Source: Sphingobium sp. Z007
GTDB lineage: Bacteria > Pseudomonadota > Alphaproteobacteria > Sphingomonadales > Sphingomonadaceae
DNA: 64,000 nt
Assembly (NCBI RefSeq): GCF_900013425.1
Contig: NZ_FBXK01000005.1
Location: forward strand, 620,001-684,000
Direction of reading: 5' to 3'
Shown: piece by piece, positions 47,286 through 56,084 of the stretch
Position numbering within the stretch: the stretch's first letter is position 1
How the letters are laid out: each line of letters starts with the position of its first letter
The notes under the pieces: model-generated
The model's database searches: none
What the model saw: the letters and a program-made list of their open reading frames with translations, nothing else
Told to the model about the DNA's origin: nothing
Translations under genes and position numbers: made by a program

Positions 47286-48650
47286 TCAAGCCGCCGGCAG
47301 CCGTAACCGGACCAGCAGGCCGCCCAGATCCTCGCTCTCTTCCAACGCGACGGTGCCGCCATAGATTTCCGCGACGTCGCGCACGATCGCGAGGCCAAGG
47401 CCCGTGCCGGGTTTGCCGGAGTCCAGTCGTACGCCGCGGTCGAAGATACGCACGCGGTCGGCCTCCGGGATGCCCATGCCGTCATCCTCGACCAAAATCT
47501 CCACCACGCCGCCCGCGCGTGCGACCACGGTGGCGAAGACGCTGCCCCCCCCATATTTAGCGGCGTTTTCGATCAGGTTGCCGAGCATTTCGTCCAGATC
47601 CTGCCGCTCGACCCGGACCGCGGCTTGCCGGTCGCCATCCATATCGACGCGGGCGTCGGGATAGAGCCGCTGGACCGCGCGCTCCACGGCGGTCAGGCTG
47701 GCCCAGACCTCCGCCCGGCTCTGCGCCGCGCCGCGCCGGCCGACGGCGCGGGCGCGGGCAAGGTGATGGTCGACCTGACGCCGCATCGTCGTCGCTTCCC
47801 GGATCACCGCATCGCCCAGGTCCGGCGCCTTGGCCGTCGCGGCGTTCATAATGACCGTCAGCGGCGTTTTAAGCGCATGGGCAAGATTACCCGCATGAGT
47901 GCGCGCTTCTTCCGCCTGCCGTTCATTGTGGGCGAGCAGGGCGTTGAGTTCCTCGACCATGGGCAGGACTTCAATGGGCATGGGTTCGGTGACGCGGTTC
48001 TTGTGCCCGTCACGCATCCGTATGATCTCCAACCGCACCTTGCGTAGGGGACGCAGGCCGTAGATGGTCTGGAGCGTCGCCAGCACGAAGAGGCCAAGCG
48101 CCAGCAGCGCAAAGCTCTTGAACAAAGTGGAACGCAGCGTCTTGATCTGCGCGTCCAGTCCGTCGCGTGCCTGGCCGACCATGAAGAGCCATCGCGTATT
48201 GGAGCCGGGCAGGACGACGGTGCGCTCCATGACGCGCAGATCCTCGCCGGGAAATTGCTTGCTGTCATAGGTGTGGAGGTGGCGGTCATGATGTTCCGCC
48301 GGCACCTTGAGCGCGCGATCCCAGAGTGAGCGGGAGCGCCAGTCCTCATGCCCCTTGGCGCTGACCTGATAATAGAGGCCGCTATTGGGTTCGAGGAAGC
48401 GCTGGTCGGCCAGTTCGCGGTTGAACAACACCTCCCCGTCCGGGCCGATTTCCGACGCCGCGATCATGGCGGTCAGCACATAGTTCATGCCGTCGTCGAA
48501 ATTGCGCGTGATCGCGTCGCTCAACACCCGGTCCAGCGCCACGCCGCCGCCCAGCAGCAGCACGCTGATCCACAGCGCGGCGATGCCGATCATCCGTCGG
48601 CTGATGGAGCCGGTGGAGCGGACGGGGGGCGGGGATGCGGGGTCGGTCAT
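47286..48650 (-). CDS. Two-component sensor histidine kinase (PhoQ-like)
   Basis: A 454-residue kinase with membrane segments at about 20-40 and 178-196, a periplasmic sensor between, and a HAMP-like linker. H-box HAGNLAHALKTPLTV with H258; N-box NLIENAAKYG; DDGMGIP and GTGLGLAIVRDV in the ATPase domain. It is encoded after the OmpR-type regulator, 129 bases downstream and separated by a repeat element, in a PepSY-regulator-kinase series. Such sets often sense cations or envelope stress. Confidence 0.95.
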   Translation of the reverse strand: MTDPASPPPVRSTGSISRRMIGIAALWISVLLLGGGVALDRVLSDAITRNFDDGMNYVLTAMIAASEIGPDGEVLFNRELADQRFLEPNSGLYYQVSAKGHEDWRSRSLWDRALKVPAEHHDRHLHTYDSKQFPGEDLRVMERTVVLPGSNTRWLFMVGQARDGLDAQIKTLRSTLFKSFALLALGLFVLATLQTIYGLRPLRKVRLEIIRMRDGHKNRVTEPMPIEVLPMVEELNALLAHNERQAEEARTHAGNLAHALKTPLTVIMNAATAKAPDLGDAVIREATTMRRQVDHHLARARAVGRRGAAQSRAEVWASLTAVERAVQRLYPDARVDMDGDRQAAVRVERQDLDEMLGNLIENAAKYGGGSVFATVVARAGGVVEILVEDDGMGIPEADRVRIFDRGVRLDSGKPGTGLGLAIVRDVAEIYGGTVALEESEDLGGLLVRLRLPAA

Positions 48651-48662
48651 GTTTCCCCCATT

Positions 48663-48763
48663 CCCGTTCGGGCTGAGCGAAGTCGAAGCCCATCACTGAG
48701 CGAAGGCGAAGTGGCTTCGCCTTCGCTCAGCCCCGCCCTTCGACTTCGCTCAGGGCGAACGGG
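48663..48763. repeat. Nested REP-like palindrome between regulator and kinase genes
   Basis: Outer arms CCCGTTCGGGCTGAGCGAAG (48663 on) and its complement ending at 48763 enclose a perfect 16-bp hairpin (48696-48711 with 48715-48730). It lies inside the two-component operon and could lower kinase expression relative to the regulator. Confidence 0.8.
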
Positions 48764-48779
48764 GGACATATAAATGCGA

Positions 48780-49445
48780 TTACCGCCCCGGCTCGTCCAG
48801 GCTGTAGCCAAGACCGCGGATGGTGGTGATGACGTCTGCGCCCAGCTTCTTGCGGATGCGCGTCACGAAGACCTCGATCGTGTTAGAATCGCGGTCGAAA
48901 TCCTGATCGTAGATATGTTCGATCAACTCGGTGCGGCTGACCACTTTGCCCTTGTGATGGAGCAGGTAGCTCAGCAATTTATATTCCTGCGCGGTGAGTT
49001 TAACGGGGTCGCCGGCCAGCGTCACCTTGCCCGATCGGGTGTCGAGGCGCACAGGACCGGCGGTCAGTTCGCTCGACGCGTTGCCGGACGCGCGGCGGAT
49101 GAGCGCGCGTAGGCGGGCGATCAGTTCTTCGCTCTGGAAAGGCTTGGCGAGATAATCATCGGCGCCCGCGTCCAATCCGGCGACCTTGTCCGACCAGCTA
49201 TCACGCGCGGTCAACACAAGCACCGGGAAGGCGCGGCCTTCCTTGCGCCAGCGGTCCAGTACGGTCAGCCCATCAATGGTGGGCAGGCCAAGGTCGAGCA
49301 CGACCGCGTCATAGCTTTCGGTCGCGCCGAGGAAATGACCATCCTCGCCATCGGTAGCAAGGTCCACGGCATAGCCCGCGCCTTCCAGCGTGTTCCTGAG
49401 CTGCTGGCCCAGATTCGGTTCATCCTCGACGATCAGCAGACGCAT
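48780..49445 (-). CDS. OmpR-type response regulator
   Basis: A 221-residue regulator: receiver about 1-115 with D51 in VVLDLGLPTIDG, T79 region VLTARDS, K101 region LAKPFQSEEL; winged-helix domain about 125-220 with LTAQEYKLLSYLLHHKG and SNTIEVFVTRIRKKLG. It is preceded by a PepSY-domain gene and followed by its cognate kinase. Target genes are unknown. Confidence 0.96.
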   Translation of the reverse strand: MRLLIVEDEPNLGQQLRNTLEGAGYAVDLATDGEDGHFLGATESYDAVVLDLGLPTIDGLTVLDRWRKEGRAFPVLVLTARDSWSDKVAGLDAGADDYLAKPFQSEELIARLRALIRRASGNASSELTAGPVRLDTRSGKVTLAGDPVKLTAQEYKLLSYLLHHKGKVVSRTELIEHIYDQDFDRDSNTIEVFVTRIRKKLGADVITTIRGLGYSLDEPGR

Positions 49446-49486
49446 GAAAGGCCCTTTTCTGTTATGAATTGCGGCAATGGCGGGCG

Positions 49487-49837
49487 TTAGCGCGCCATGC
49501 CGATGATATCGCCCGTCCGGCCATCGGCATCAACCCACATGACCTTCCCATCCTTCACATATTTCAGGCGGTATCTGTTGGAGGAGGGGTTGAATTCGCT
49601 GCCGACATAGGTTGCGCCGCCCATGGTGGCATCGACCCTGCGCTTTATCATGGCGAAGGGCATGACCTGGCCGTCTAGCATCGCCCGGCGGGCGGCATCC
49701 TGTTCGTCGCGGCGATTGCCGGCGTCGGCGGCCGGGATGGCCACGGCCATGGCAAGCGCGGCAGTGACCGCAGCGGTCAGAGAACGGGGCAGGCTGTTCC
49801 TCTTCATGTTCATGGGCATGGCATAGGCGCGAGGCAT
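49487..49837 (-). CDS. Exported PepSY-like protein
   Basis: A protein of up to 116 residues with a signal peptide (SLTAAVTAALAMAVAIPAADA) and a small domain about 50-116 resembling PepSY: MPFAMIKRRVDATMGGATYVGSEF, YRLKYVKDGKVMWVDADGRTGDII. PepSY proteins often accompany two-component systems and may inhibit or sense. The start is uncertain: ATGs at 49837, 49819, 49813 and 49807 are all in frame and none has a clear ribosome site. It is the first gene of the minus-strand set leading into the response regulator (41-base gap). Confidence 0.85.
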   Translation of the reverse strand: MPRAYAMPMNMKRNSLPRSLTAAVTAALAMAVAIPAADAGNRRDEQDAARRAMLDGQVMPFAMIKRRVDATMGGATYVGSEFNPSSNRYRLKYVKDGKVMWVDADGRTGDIIGMAR

Positions 49838-49871
49838 TGAACAGGTGGTGAATGGCGCGCAGATGAACAGA

Positions 49872-49903
49872 AAAGGCGGCGATGCTCAAGCACCGCCGCC
49901 TTT
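49872..49903 (-). terminator. Terminator after the SIMPL gene
   Basis: A perfect 9-bp stem AAAGGCGGC/GCCGCCTTT with an inner TGC/GCA pairing and a TCAA loop. On the minus strand it is followed by a T-rich stretch (TTTTCTGTT). It is 30 bases past the SIMPL stop. Confidence 0.85.
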
Positions 49904-49932
49904 TTCGCCAAGATCACGTTTCGTGACGTGCC

Positions 49933-50664
49933 TTATTTGTCCAGCGCGTACTGGACCGTCAGCGTGACCGAGGCGCTGACCTGACCGGGTTCGACCGGGA
50001 TCGAGGGTGCCGCATCCGCCTTGAAGCGGGCGCTCTGCATCATCGGCATGGGCGGCTGGCCACCACTGTTGCTTTCGCTGATCGAGACCAGGCGCGCGGT
50101 GCGGAAGCCGGCGGCCTGGGCGTAGAAATCGGCCTGCGTCTTGGCGCTCTTGAGCGCGGTGCCGCGGGCCTGCTGGATCAGCGGCGAGGGGTCTTCGATC
50201 GAGAAGGTCGGGCCGTTGATGTTGGTGGCACCGGCCGCAACCATAGCGTCGAGCGAGGTGCCGACCTTCTTGATGTCGCGCAGCTTCACGGTCAGCTGGT
50301 TGGACGCTTCATAGCCGATGAAGCGCGGGCCTTCGGGCTTTCCGTCCTGATTGCTGTAATCATATTGGGCGGACAGGTTGATGCCGCTGGTCTGGATATC
50401 CTTCTTGGCGATGCCGGCCTTGGCAAGTGCGGCGATCAGCTTTTCGGTCTTGGCGGCATTGTCCTGCATGGCGGCTTGCGCAGTCAGCGCGCGGGTTTGA
50501 ACGCCGGTGCCGACGGTCGCCACGTTCGGGGCGGCCTCGACGCTTTCAGTGACGTTCAGCGTGACCACCGGCGCCGTCTCAGCGATGGTGACGCTGGTCT
50601 GGGCAAGCGCCGCCACGGGAAAGGCGGCAACGCCGAGCGCCATCAGGGCGAGAGCGGATTTCAT
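49933..50664 (-). CDS. SIMPL domain exported protein
   Basis: A 243-residue protein with a signal peptide (MKSALALMALGVAAFPVAALA). The SIMPL (DUF541) features are clear: an early VTLNVTESVEAAPNVATVGTG strand, AKAGIAKKDIQTSGINLSAQY, GYEASNQLTVKLRDI, then a final VSASVTLTVQYALDK strand. E. coli YggE belongs here and is linked to oxidative stress. The start is ATG 50664 with GAGGAG upstream. The frame happens to stay open 2.4 kb further upstream, which is not coding. Confidence 0.94.
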   Translation of the reverse strand: MKSALALMALGVAAFPVAALAQTSVTIAETAPVVTLNVTESVEAAPNVATVGTGVQTRALTAQAAMQDNAAKTEKLIAALAKAGIAKKDIQTSGINLSAQYDYSNQDGKPEGPRFIGYEASNQLTVKLRDIKKVGTSLDAMVAAGATNINGPTFSIEDPSPLIQQARGTALKSAKTQADFYAQAAGFRTARLVSISESNSGGQPPMPMMQSARFKADAAPSIPVEPGQVSASVTLTVQYALDK

Positions 50665-50802
50665 GGATATTTCTCCTCTGCAAATATGCGCCCCTTTTTG
50701 GCCGGGGCGCGATGAATGGACGCTGTCGCACGTTGAAAGCCGTCCGACAGCTTTCCGGTTCCGCTCTTGCTCCCACGCGCATGAACCCTTAGCTGCGTGC
50801 AA

Positions 50803-52584
50803 ATGGCAGCTCCTATTCTCTCGTTCGAAAATCTCGGCCTCTCGCAGGGCTCTCACTGGTTGTTTCGCGGCCTCAACATCGCGGTCGGCGCGAAGGACAG
50901 GTTGGCGCTGATCGGCCGGAACGGCGTTGGCAAGACGACGTTGCTCAAATTGCTGGGCGGGCAGATCGAGGCGGACGAGGGTGTGCGATCGGTGCAGCCG
51001 GGCGCGCGGGTCATCACGCTGGAGCAGGACCCGGACGTCACACCGTTCAAGACGTTGCATGATTTCGCACTGGCGGGCGAATATGCGCCGGCGCCCCATG
51101 AAGTGGAATCGATTGCCGACCAACTGGGCATCGATCTGAGCCGTGAAGCCAGGACCGCCAGCGGGGGCGAGCGCCGCCGCGCCGCCATCGCCCGCGCGCT
51201 GGCGAGCGAGCCGGACCTGCTGCTGCTGGACGAACCGACCAACCATCTGGACATCGCGGCGATCGACTGGATCGAAAACTGGATGGCGCGCTACAATGGC
51301 GCGTTCATCGTCATCAGCCATGACCGCGCCTTCCTGACGCGGCTGACGCGCCAGACGCTCTGGCTCGACCGGGGGCAAATGCGCCGCAACGAAGTCGGCT
51401 TTGGCGGCTTCGAACAGTGGATGGAAGCGGTCTATGCCGAAGAGGCGCGGGCCGCCGAAAAGCTGGACGCGAAGCTGAAGATCGAGGCGCATTGGCTGGA
51501 GCGCGGCGTCACCGCGCGGCGAAAGCGCAACCAGGGGCGGCTGGCCAAGCTGTGGGAGATGCGCGAAACGCGCGCGGCGATGAACGGGCCGCAGGGCGTG
51601 GCGAAGATCGCGGTGGCGAGCGACGACAGCAAGACCAAGAGCGTCATCAAGGTCGAACATGCGACCAAGATGTTTGGCGACCGCATCATCGTCGATAATC
51701 TGTCGCTCCGCATCCAGCGTGGCGACCGGATCGGCATCGTCGGCGGCAATGGCGCGGGCAAGACTACGTTGCTCAAGCTGCTGACCGGCGAGTTGCAGCC
51801 TGACAGCGGCAGCGTGACGCAGGCCAAGACGCTGGACATGATCTTCATCGACCAGCAGCGCAGCCTGATGCAGGGCGACAAGACCGTGCGCGATGTGCTG
51901 GCCGAGGGCGGCGACTGGATCGACGTGCGCGGGGTGCGCAAGCATATTCACGGCTATCTGAAGGATTTTCTGTTCGATCCGAGCCTGGCGGAGGCGAAGG
52001 TCGCCACGCTGTCGGGCGGCGAGCGCTCGCGGCTGCTGTTCGCGCGGGAATTTGCTCGCGAATCCAATCTGCTGGTCCTGGATGAACCGACCAACGATCT
52101 GGATCTGGAAACGCTCGACCTGCTGCAGGAAGTGATCGCAGATTATGATGGCACCGTCCTGATTGTCAGCCATGACCGGGATTTCCTGGACCGCACCGTT
52201 ACCGTCACGCTGGGACTGGACGGAACCGGGGTGATCGACGTGATCGTGGGCGGCTATGCCGACTGGATCGCCAAGCGCGATCCGCGCAAGGCGGCGAAGG
52301 CGGAGAAGAAGGCCGTGGCTGCCCCGCCGCCGCCCAAGCCGGCATCGGCCAAGCTGACCTATAAGGACCAGCGCGACCTGGAACTGCTGCCCAAACGCGT
52401 CGAGGAATTGGAAGCGGCGATTGCGCGGGACGAGGCGGCGCTGGCCGATCCCGCGCTTTATGCGCGCGACCGCAAGACGTTCGACCGGCTGACCGTGGCG
52501 ATCGAAAAGGCGCGCGGCGACAAGGACGCGGCCGAGATGCGCTGGCTGGAACTGGCGGAAAAGGCCGAAGGGCTGGCGGGGTGA
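50803..52584 (+). CDS. ABC-F ATPase (Uup-like)
   Basis: A 593-residue protein with two ATP-binding cassettes and no membrane part. Walker A sites GRNGVGKTTLL and GGNGAGKTTLL, signature motifs SGGERRR and SGGERSR, Walker B LLLLDEPTNHLD and LLVLDEPTNDLD, with an ABC-F linker of R/K-rich helices between (ARRKRNQGRLAKLWEMRE). The C-terminal tail (about 510-593) is a charged coiled coil, as in Uup. ABC-F proteins act on ribosomes or on DNA intermediates. Start ATG 50803 is preferred to GTG 50797. Confidence 0.95.
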   Translation: MAAPILSFENLGLSQGSHWLFRGLNIAVGAKDRLALIGRNGVGKTTLLKLLGGQIEADEGVRSVQPGARVITLEQDPDVTPFKTLHDFALAGEYAPAPHEVESIADQLGIDLSREARTASGGERRRAAIARALASEPDLLLLDEPTNHLDIAAIDWIENWMARYNGAFIVISHDRAFLTRLTRQTLWLDRGQMRRNEVGFGGFEQWMEAVYAEEARAAEKLDAKLKIEAHWLERGVTARRKRNQGRLAKLWEMRETRAAMNGPQGVAKIAVASDDSKTKSVIKVEHATKMFGDRIIVDNLSLRIQRGDRIGIVGGNGAGKTTLLKLLTGELQPDSGSVTQAKTLDMIFIDQQRSLMQGDKTVRDVLAEGGDWIDVRGVRKHIHGYLKDFLFDPSLAEAKVATLSGGERSRLLFAREFARESNLLVLDEPTNDLDLETLDLLQEVIADYDGTVLIVSHDRDFLDRTVTVTLGLDGTGVIDVIVGGYADWIAKRDPRKAAKAEKKAVAAPPPPKPASAKLTYKDQRDLELLPKRVEELEAAIARDEAALADPALYARDRKTFDRLTVAIEKARGDKDAAEMRWLELAEKAEGLAG

Positions 52585-52656
52585 CAGCCCCGCCTGTCTT
52601 TCGACAGGCCAAGGGTGCATGAATGCCAGGATAGGGGCCAAACAAGGGGTTGATCG

Positions 52657-53376
52657 ATGGACTCGCAGACCGACACCATAATCGACCAGCCGCACCATGC
52701 GGTCCATTATGTGAACCGCGTCGGCTGGTTGCGCGCCACGGTGTTGGGGGCCAATGACGGGATCGTGTCGACCGCCAGCCTGCTGACCGGCATCGCCGCG
52801 TCCGGCGCTTCGAGCCAGACCATATTGCTGACCGGTATCGCCGCGCTGGTGGCGGGCGCCATGTCGATGGCGGCGGGGGAATATGTGTCGGTCAGCGCGC
52901 AATCGGACACCGAACATGCCGACCTGGCCAAGGAACGCAAGGCGATCGCGACCCAGCCACAGGCGGAATGGGCCGAGTTGCGCGACATCTATGTCCAGCG
53001 CGGGTTGACCGTCGATCTGGCGGGGCAGGTGGCGCGGCAATTGATGGCGGCCGATGCGCTGGGCGCCCATGCCCGCGACGAACTGGGCATATCCGATCTG
53101 GCGACGGCGCGGCCGGTGCAGGCCGCGCTGGCGTCCGCCGCCAGCTTTGCGGTGGGCGCCGCGCCACCGGTGCTGATCGCCGCGGTGGCGCCTGCGAGCA
53201 GCGCGATCGTCGCGATCGTCGGGCTGTCTTTGCTGTGCCTTGTCCTGCTGGGCTATGTCGGGGCCTGGCTGGGCGGGGCACGGCCGCTGCGGTCCATTTT
53301 GCGCACTCTATTCTGGGGGGCGCTGGCGATGGCGGTCACCGCCGCTGCGGGGCATCTGTTCGGCGCGGCGATATAG
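52657..53376 (+). CDS. VIT/CCC1 family metal transporter
   Basis: A 239-residue inner-membrane protein with about five segments. The family signature is visible: WLRATVLGANDGIVSTASLLTG, then GAMSMAAGEYVSVSAQSDTE on the second segment, an acidic/basic cytoplasmic helix, and three C-terminal segments ending AAGHLFGAAI. VIT/CCC1 proteins export or store iron or manganese; in bacteria they detoxify excess metal. ABC-F upstream, glutathione peroxidase downstream. Confidence 0.94.
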   Translation: MDSQTDTIIDQPHHAVHYVNRVGWLRATVLGANDGIVSTASLLTGIAASGASSQTILLTGIAALVAGAMSMAAGEYVSVSAQSDTEHADLAKERKAIATQPQAEWAELRDIYVQRGLTVDLAGQVARQLMAADALGAHARDELGISDLATARPVQAALASAASFAVGAAPPVLIAAVAPASSAIVAIVGLSLLCLVLLGYVGAWLGGARPLRSILRTLFWGALAMAVTAAAGHLFGAAI

Positions 53377-53414
53377 TGGCAGGTTCGCGGTAATTGCATC
53401 CAAGGAGACGATAT

Positions 53415-53960
53415 ATGACCGATATTCAGCAGATTGCGCTCAAGACCATCAAGGGCGACGACGCCAGCCTGGCCGACTATGCGGGCAAGGTGGTGCTGGC
53501 GGTCAATGTCGCGTCCAAATGCGGCCTGACCCCCCAATATGAGGGGCTAGAAAAGCTCTATGCCGATTATAAGGACAAAGGCTTGGTTGTCGCGGGCTTC
53601 CCCGCCAATGATTTCGGTGCGCAGGAGCCGGGCAGCAATGACGAGATCGCGACCTTCTGCACCACCAACTTCGGTGTCGACTTTCCGATGTTCGAAAAGA
53701 TCGTCGTCACCGGCCCGGACAAGCATCCGCTCTACGCCGCGCTGACCAGCGCGCAGCCGGAAGCGCAGGGCGAGGGCGACGCCTTCCGTGAGAAGCTCAA
53801 AGGCTATGGCATGACCCCCAATCCGGCGCCGGAAGTGCTGTGGAATTTCGAAAAGTTCCTGATCGCCAAGGACGGTAGCGTCGCTGCGCGCTTCGCACCC
53901 ACCACCGCGCCCGATGACCCGGCGCTGGTCGCGGCGATCGAGGCGGAACTGGCCAAGTGA
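53415..53960 (+). CDS. Glutathione peroxidase (cysteine type)
   Basis: A 181-residue thiol peroxidase reducing hydroperoxides. Peroxidatic C36 in NVASKCGLTPQY replaces selenocysteine, as usual in bacteria; the glutamine/Asn of GFPANDFGAQEPG and Trp in LWNFEKFLI complete the site. The start is ATG 53415, after AAGGAG. It overlaps the downstream peptidase gene by 4 bases, so the two are coupled. Confidence 0.96.
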   Translation: MTDIQQIALKTIKGDDASLADYAGKVVLAVNVASKCGLTPQYEGLEKLYADYKDKGLVVAGFPANDFGAQEPGSNDEIATFCTTNFGVDFPMFEKIVVTGPDKHPLYAALTSAQPEAQGEGDAFREKLKGYGMTPNPAPEVLWNFEKFLIAKDGSVAARFAPTTAPDDPALVAAIEAELAK

Positions 53961-55267
53961 TCAGGGCCGTGATGGTCGGCGCGCTGCTGTTGGGTGGCGC
54001 GCCGGTGGCGCATGCGGCGCTCAGCCAGGCTGAGCAGAAGATCGGCGCCACGGTTGAGGCTGGCTATGAGCCGGCCATCGGCCTGCTCGAACGCCTGGTG
54101 AACCAGAATAGCGGGTCGATGAATTTCCCCGGCGTGAAGGCCGTGGCCGACATGCTGCGCCCCGAATATGAGGCGCTGGGCTTTACCGTGACGTGGAAAC
54201 CGATGGACGCGGCCAAGCGGGCAGGGCATCTGATCGCCGTGCATAAGGGCAAGGCGGGCGGCACGAAGATGCTGCTGATCGGGCATCTGGATACGGTGTT
54301 CGAGCCGGATTCGCCGTTCCAGACCTTCAAGCGCGATGGCGATTGGGCCGCTGGTCCCGGCGTTGCCGATGACAAGGGCGGCGTGGTCACGATGTTGCTG
54401 GCACTCAAAGCCATGCAGGCGGCGGGAACGCTGAAAAACGCGAATATCGAGGTGGTGCTGACCGGTGACGAGGAGGATTCGGGCGATCCCATCAGCATCG
54501 CACGCGCCGACCTCATCCAGGCGGGCAAGCGCGCCGACGTGGCGCTGGATTTTGAGGGGCTGAGCCAGGAAAACGGCAAGGATATGGGATCGATCGCGCG
54601 CCGATCCTCTAATAGCTGGACCCTGACCGCGACCGGCAAGTCGGGCCATAGTTCGGGCATTTTTTCCGCCAGCGCGGGCGATGGCGCCGTCTATGAACTG
54701 GCGTGGATCATCGTCGCGTTTCGCAGGGAACTGCCCGAACCCAATCTGACCTTCAACGTCGGGCTGATCGGTGGCGGGCAGAGCGCCGACGTCGACAAGG
54801 ACGGCGTGCGGATCGCCGTAACCGGCAAGACCAACATCATCCCGCCGATCGCGGTGGCCAAGGGCGATTTCCGCACCCTGAGCGAGGAACAGACGAAGCG
54901 GGTGCAGGCGAAGATGCAGGCGATCGTTGATGCGGGACATTTGACGGGCACGTCGGCCAGCATTGCGTTCGACCTGGGCTATCCATCGATGGCACCGACA
55001 GCGGGGAACAAGGCGTTGCTGACCAAGCTGAACGGCGTCAATGCCGATCTGGGCCTGACGGCGATGCCCGCGCTCGATCCGCTCAAGCGCGGGGCGGGCG
55101 ATATCGCCTTCGTTGCGGCCGATACGGACGGATTGGTGGGCCTGGGCCTGGCGTCCAGCGGCGATCACAGCCCCGCGGAAAAGACCGACCTGTCGACCAT
55201 GAAGCGCCAAGCCAAGCGCGCCGCGATCCTTATGAGCCGACTGGCGGTGGAGAAGGGGCGGAAGTAA
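53957..55267 (+). CDS. Exported M20 family metallopeptidase
   Basis: A 436-residue carboxypeptidase G2-like enzyme with a signal peptide (VMVGALLLGGAPVAHA). Metal ligands: GHLDTVFEP (H, D), GVADDKGGV (D), TGDEEDSGDP (E, E) and, at the C-terminus, SSGDHSPAEKTD (H). A dimerisation domain lies at about 210-330. It starts at GTG 53957, overlapping the peroxidase stop. It probably cleaves acyl- or folate-like amides or dipeptides in the periplasm. Confidence 0.93.
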   Translation: MIRAVMVGALLLGGAPVAHAALSQAEQKIGATVEAGYEPAIGLLERLVNQNSGSMNFPGVKAVADMLRPEYEALGFTVTWKPMDAAKRAGHLIAVHKGKAGGTKMLLIGHLDTVFEPDSPFQTFKRDGDWAAGPGVADDKGGVVTMLLALKAMQAAGTLKNANIEVVLTGDEEDSGDPISIARADLIQAGKRADVALDFEGLSQENGKDMGSIARRSSNSWTLTATGKSGHSSGIFSASAGDGAVYELAWIIVAFRRELPEPNLTFNVGLIGGGQSADVDKDGVRIAVTGKTNIIPPIAVAKGDFRTLSEEQTKRVQAKMQAIVDAGHLTGTSASIAFDLGYPSMAPTAGNKALLTKLNGVNADLGLTAMPALDPLKRGAGDIAFVAADTDGLVGLGLASSGDHSPAEKTDLSTMKRQAKRAAILMSRLAVEKGRK

Positions 55268-55292
55268 GGGGGCTTGTCTGTCCCCTCAAATG

Positions 55293-55408
55293 CCGTTCGC
55301 CCTGAGTAGGGGCTGAGCGAAGTCGAAGACCTGTATCGAAGGGGCGTTTGCGCGATTGTCCTTCGATACGCCCCTTCGACTTTGCTCAATGGTTACTCAG
55401 GACGAACG
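55293..55408. repeat. REP-like palindrome cluster before the TRIC gene
   Basis: Outer CCGTTCGCCCTGAGTAGGGG and CTCAGGACGAACG arms with inner GTATCGAAGGGGCG and its complement CGATACGCCCCTTCGA. It shares the GCTGAGCGAAGTCGAAG core with the copy at 48663. It occupies almost the whole gap between the M20 gene and the next gene. Confidence 0.75.
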
Positions 55409-55427
55409 CTTGTGGTTAGGTAACCCC

Positions 55428-56072
55428 ATGCTCCCACCCACGCCCCTGCTCGCCAATTCGATCGGCCCGGTGCTCGAAACGCTGAGCATCCTGGGCACCT
55501 TCGTCTTCGCCGCGTCCGGCGCGTTGGCGGCGGCGCGGTTGCGACAGACGCTGGTGACGTTCGCGTTCTTTGCGCTGGTGACCGGGGTGGGGGGCGGCAC
55601 GGTGCGCGACCTGCTGATCGACGCGCCGGTCTTCTGGGTGGTAGATCCGGTGCCGGCCATCGCCTGCATGGGCGCGGCGTTGCTGGTGTGGTTCACGCCG
55701 CGCAAATTCTGGAGCGAGCGGGCGCTCGACTGGCTGGATGCCATCGGCCTGGCCGCCTTCGCCGTATTCGGCGCGGCCAAGGCGATGAGCTTTGGCGTGC
55801 CCCCGTTCGTCGCGGGGATGATGGGCGTCGTCACCGGCTGCGTCGGCGGCATCATGCGCGATCTGCTGGCGGGCGAGCCGTCGATCCTGCTGCGGCCGGA
55901 ACTCTACGTCACGGCGGCGGCCTTTGCGTCAGGGCTGTTCGTGGCGCTGCGCTGGATCGGGCTGGACGTGCCGGTCGCGGGCGTCATCGCCGCGCTGCTG
56001 GGGTTCCTGCTGCGGGCGATGGCGATCCGGCGGGGGCTGGGGTTGCCGGTTTATCGGGATAAGGACGGCTAG
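55428..56072 (+). CDS. Trimeric intracellular cation (TRIC) channel family protein
   Basis: A 214-residue inner-membrane protein with seven hydrophobic segments made of two repeats. Each repeat has the GG-x-x-R signature: VGGGTVRDLLID and CVGGIMRDLLAGE (UPF0126/YadS). Bacterial TRIC proteins conduct potassium or glycine-related fluxes. ATG 55428 is used; the frame runs further upstream through repeat DNA, which is unlikely to be coding. Confidence 0.94.
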   Translation: MLPPTPLLANSIGPVLETLSILGTFVFAASGALAAARLRQTLVTFAFFALVTGVGGGTVRDLLIDAPVFWVVDPVPAIACMGAALLVWFTPRKFWSERALDWLDAIGLAAFAVFGAAKAMSFGVPPFVAGMMGVVTGCVGGIMRDLLAGEPSILLRPELYVTAAAFASGLFVALRWIGLDVPVAGVIAALLGFLLRAMAIRRGLGLPVYRDKDG

Positions 56073-56084
56073 GCGCGCTATCGA

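Noticed and set aside
52592-52609. Hairpin GCCTGTC-TTTC-GACAGGC after the ABC-F gene as a terminator
   Set aside because: Only 7 bp and not followed by a T-run; too weak to call.
50665-53070. A reverse-strand open frame of 2.4 kb continuous with the SIMPL gene
   Set aside because: It is antisense to the ABC-F and VIT genes, shows no protein family features, and arises from GC-rich codon structure. The SIMPL gene has its own start, ribosome site and signal peptide at 50664.
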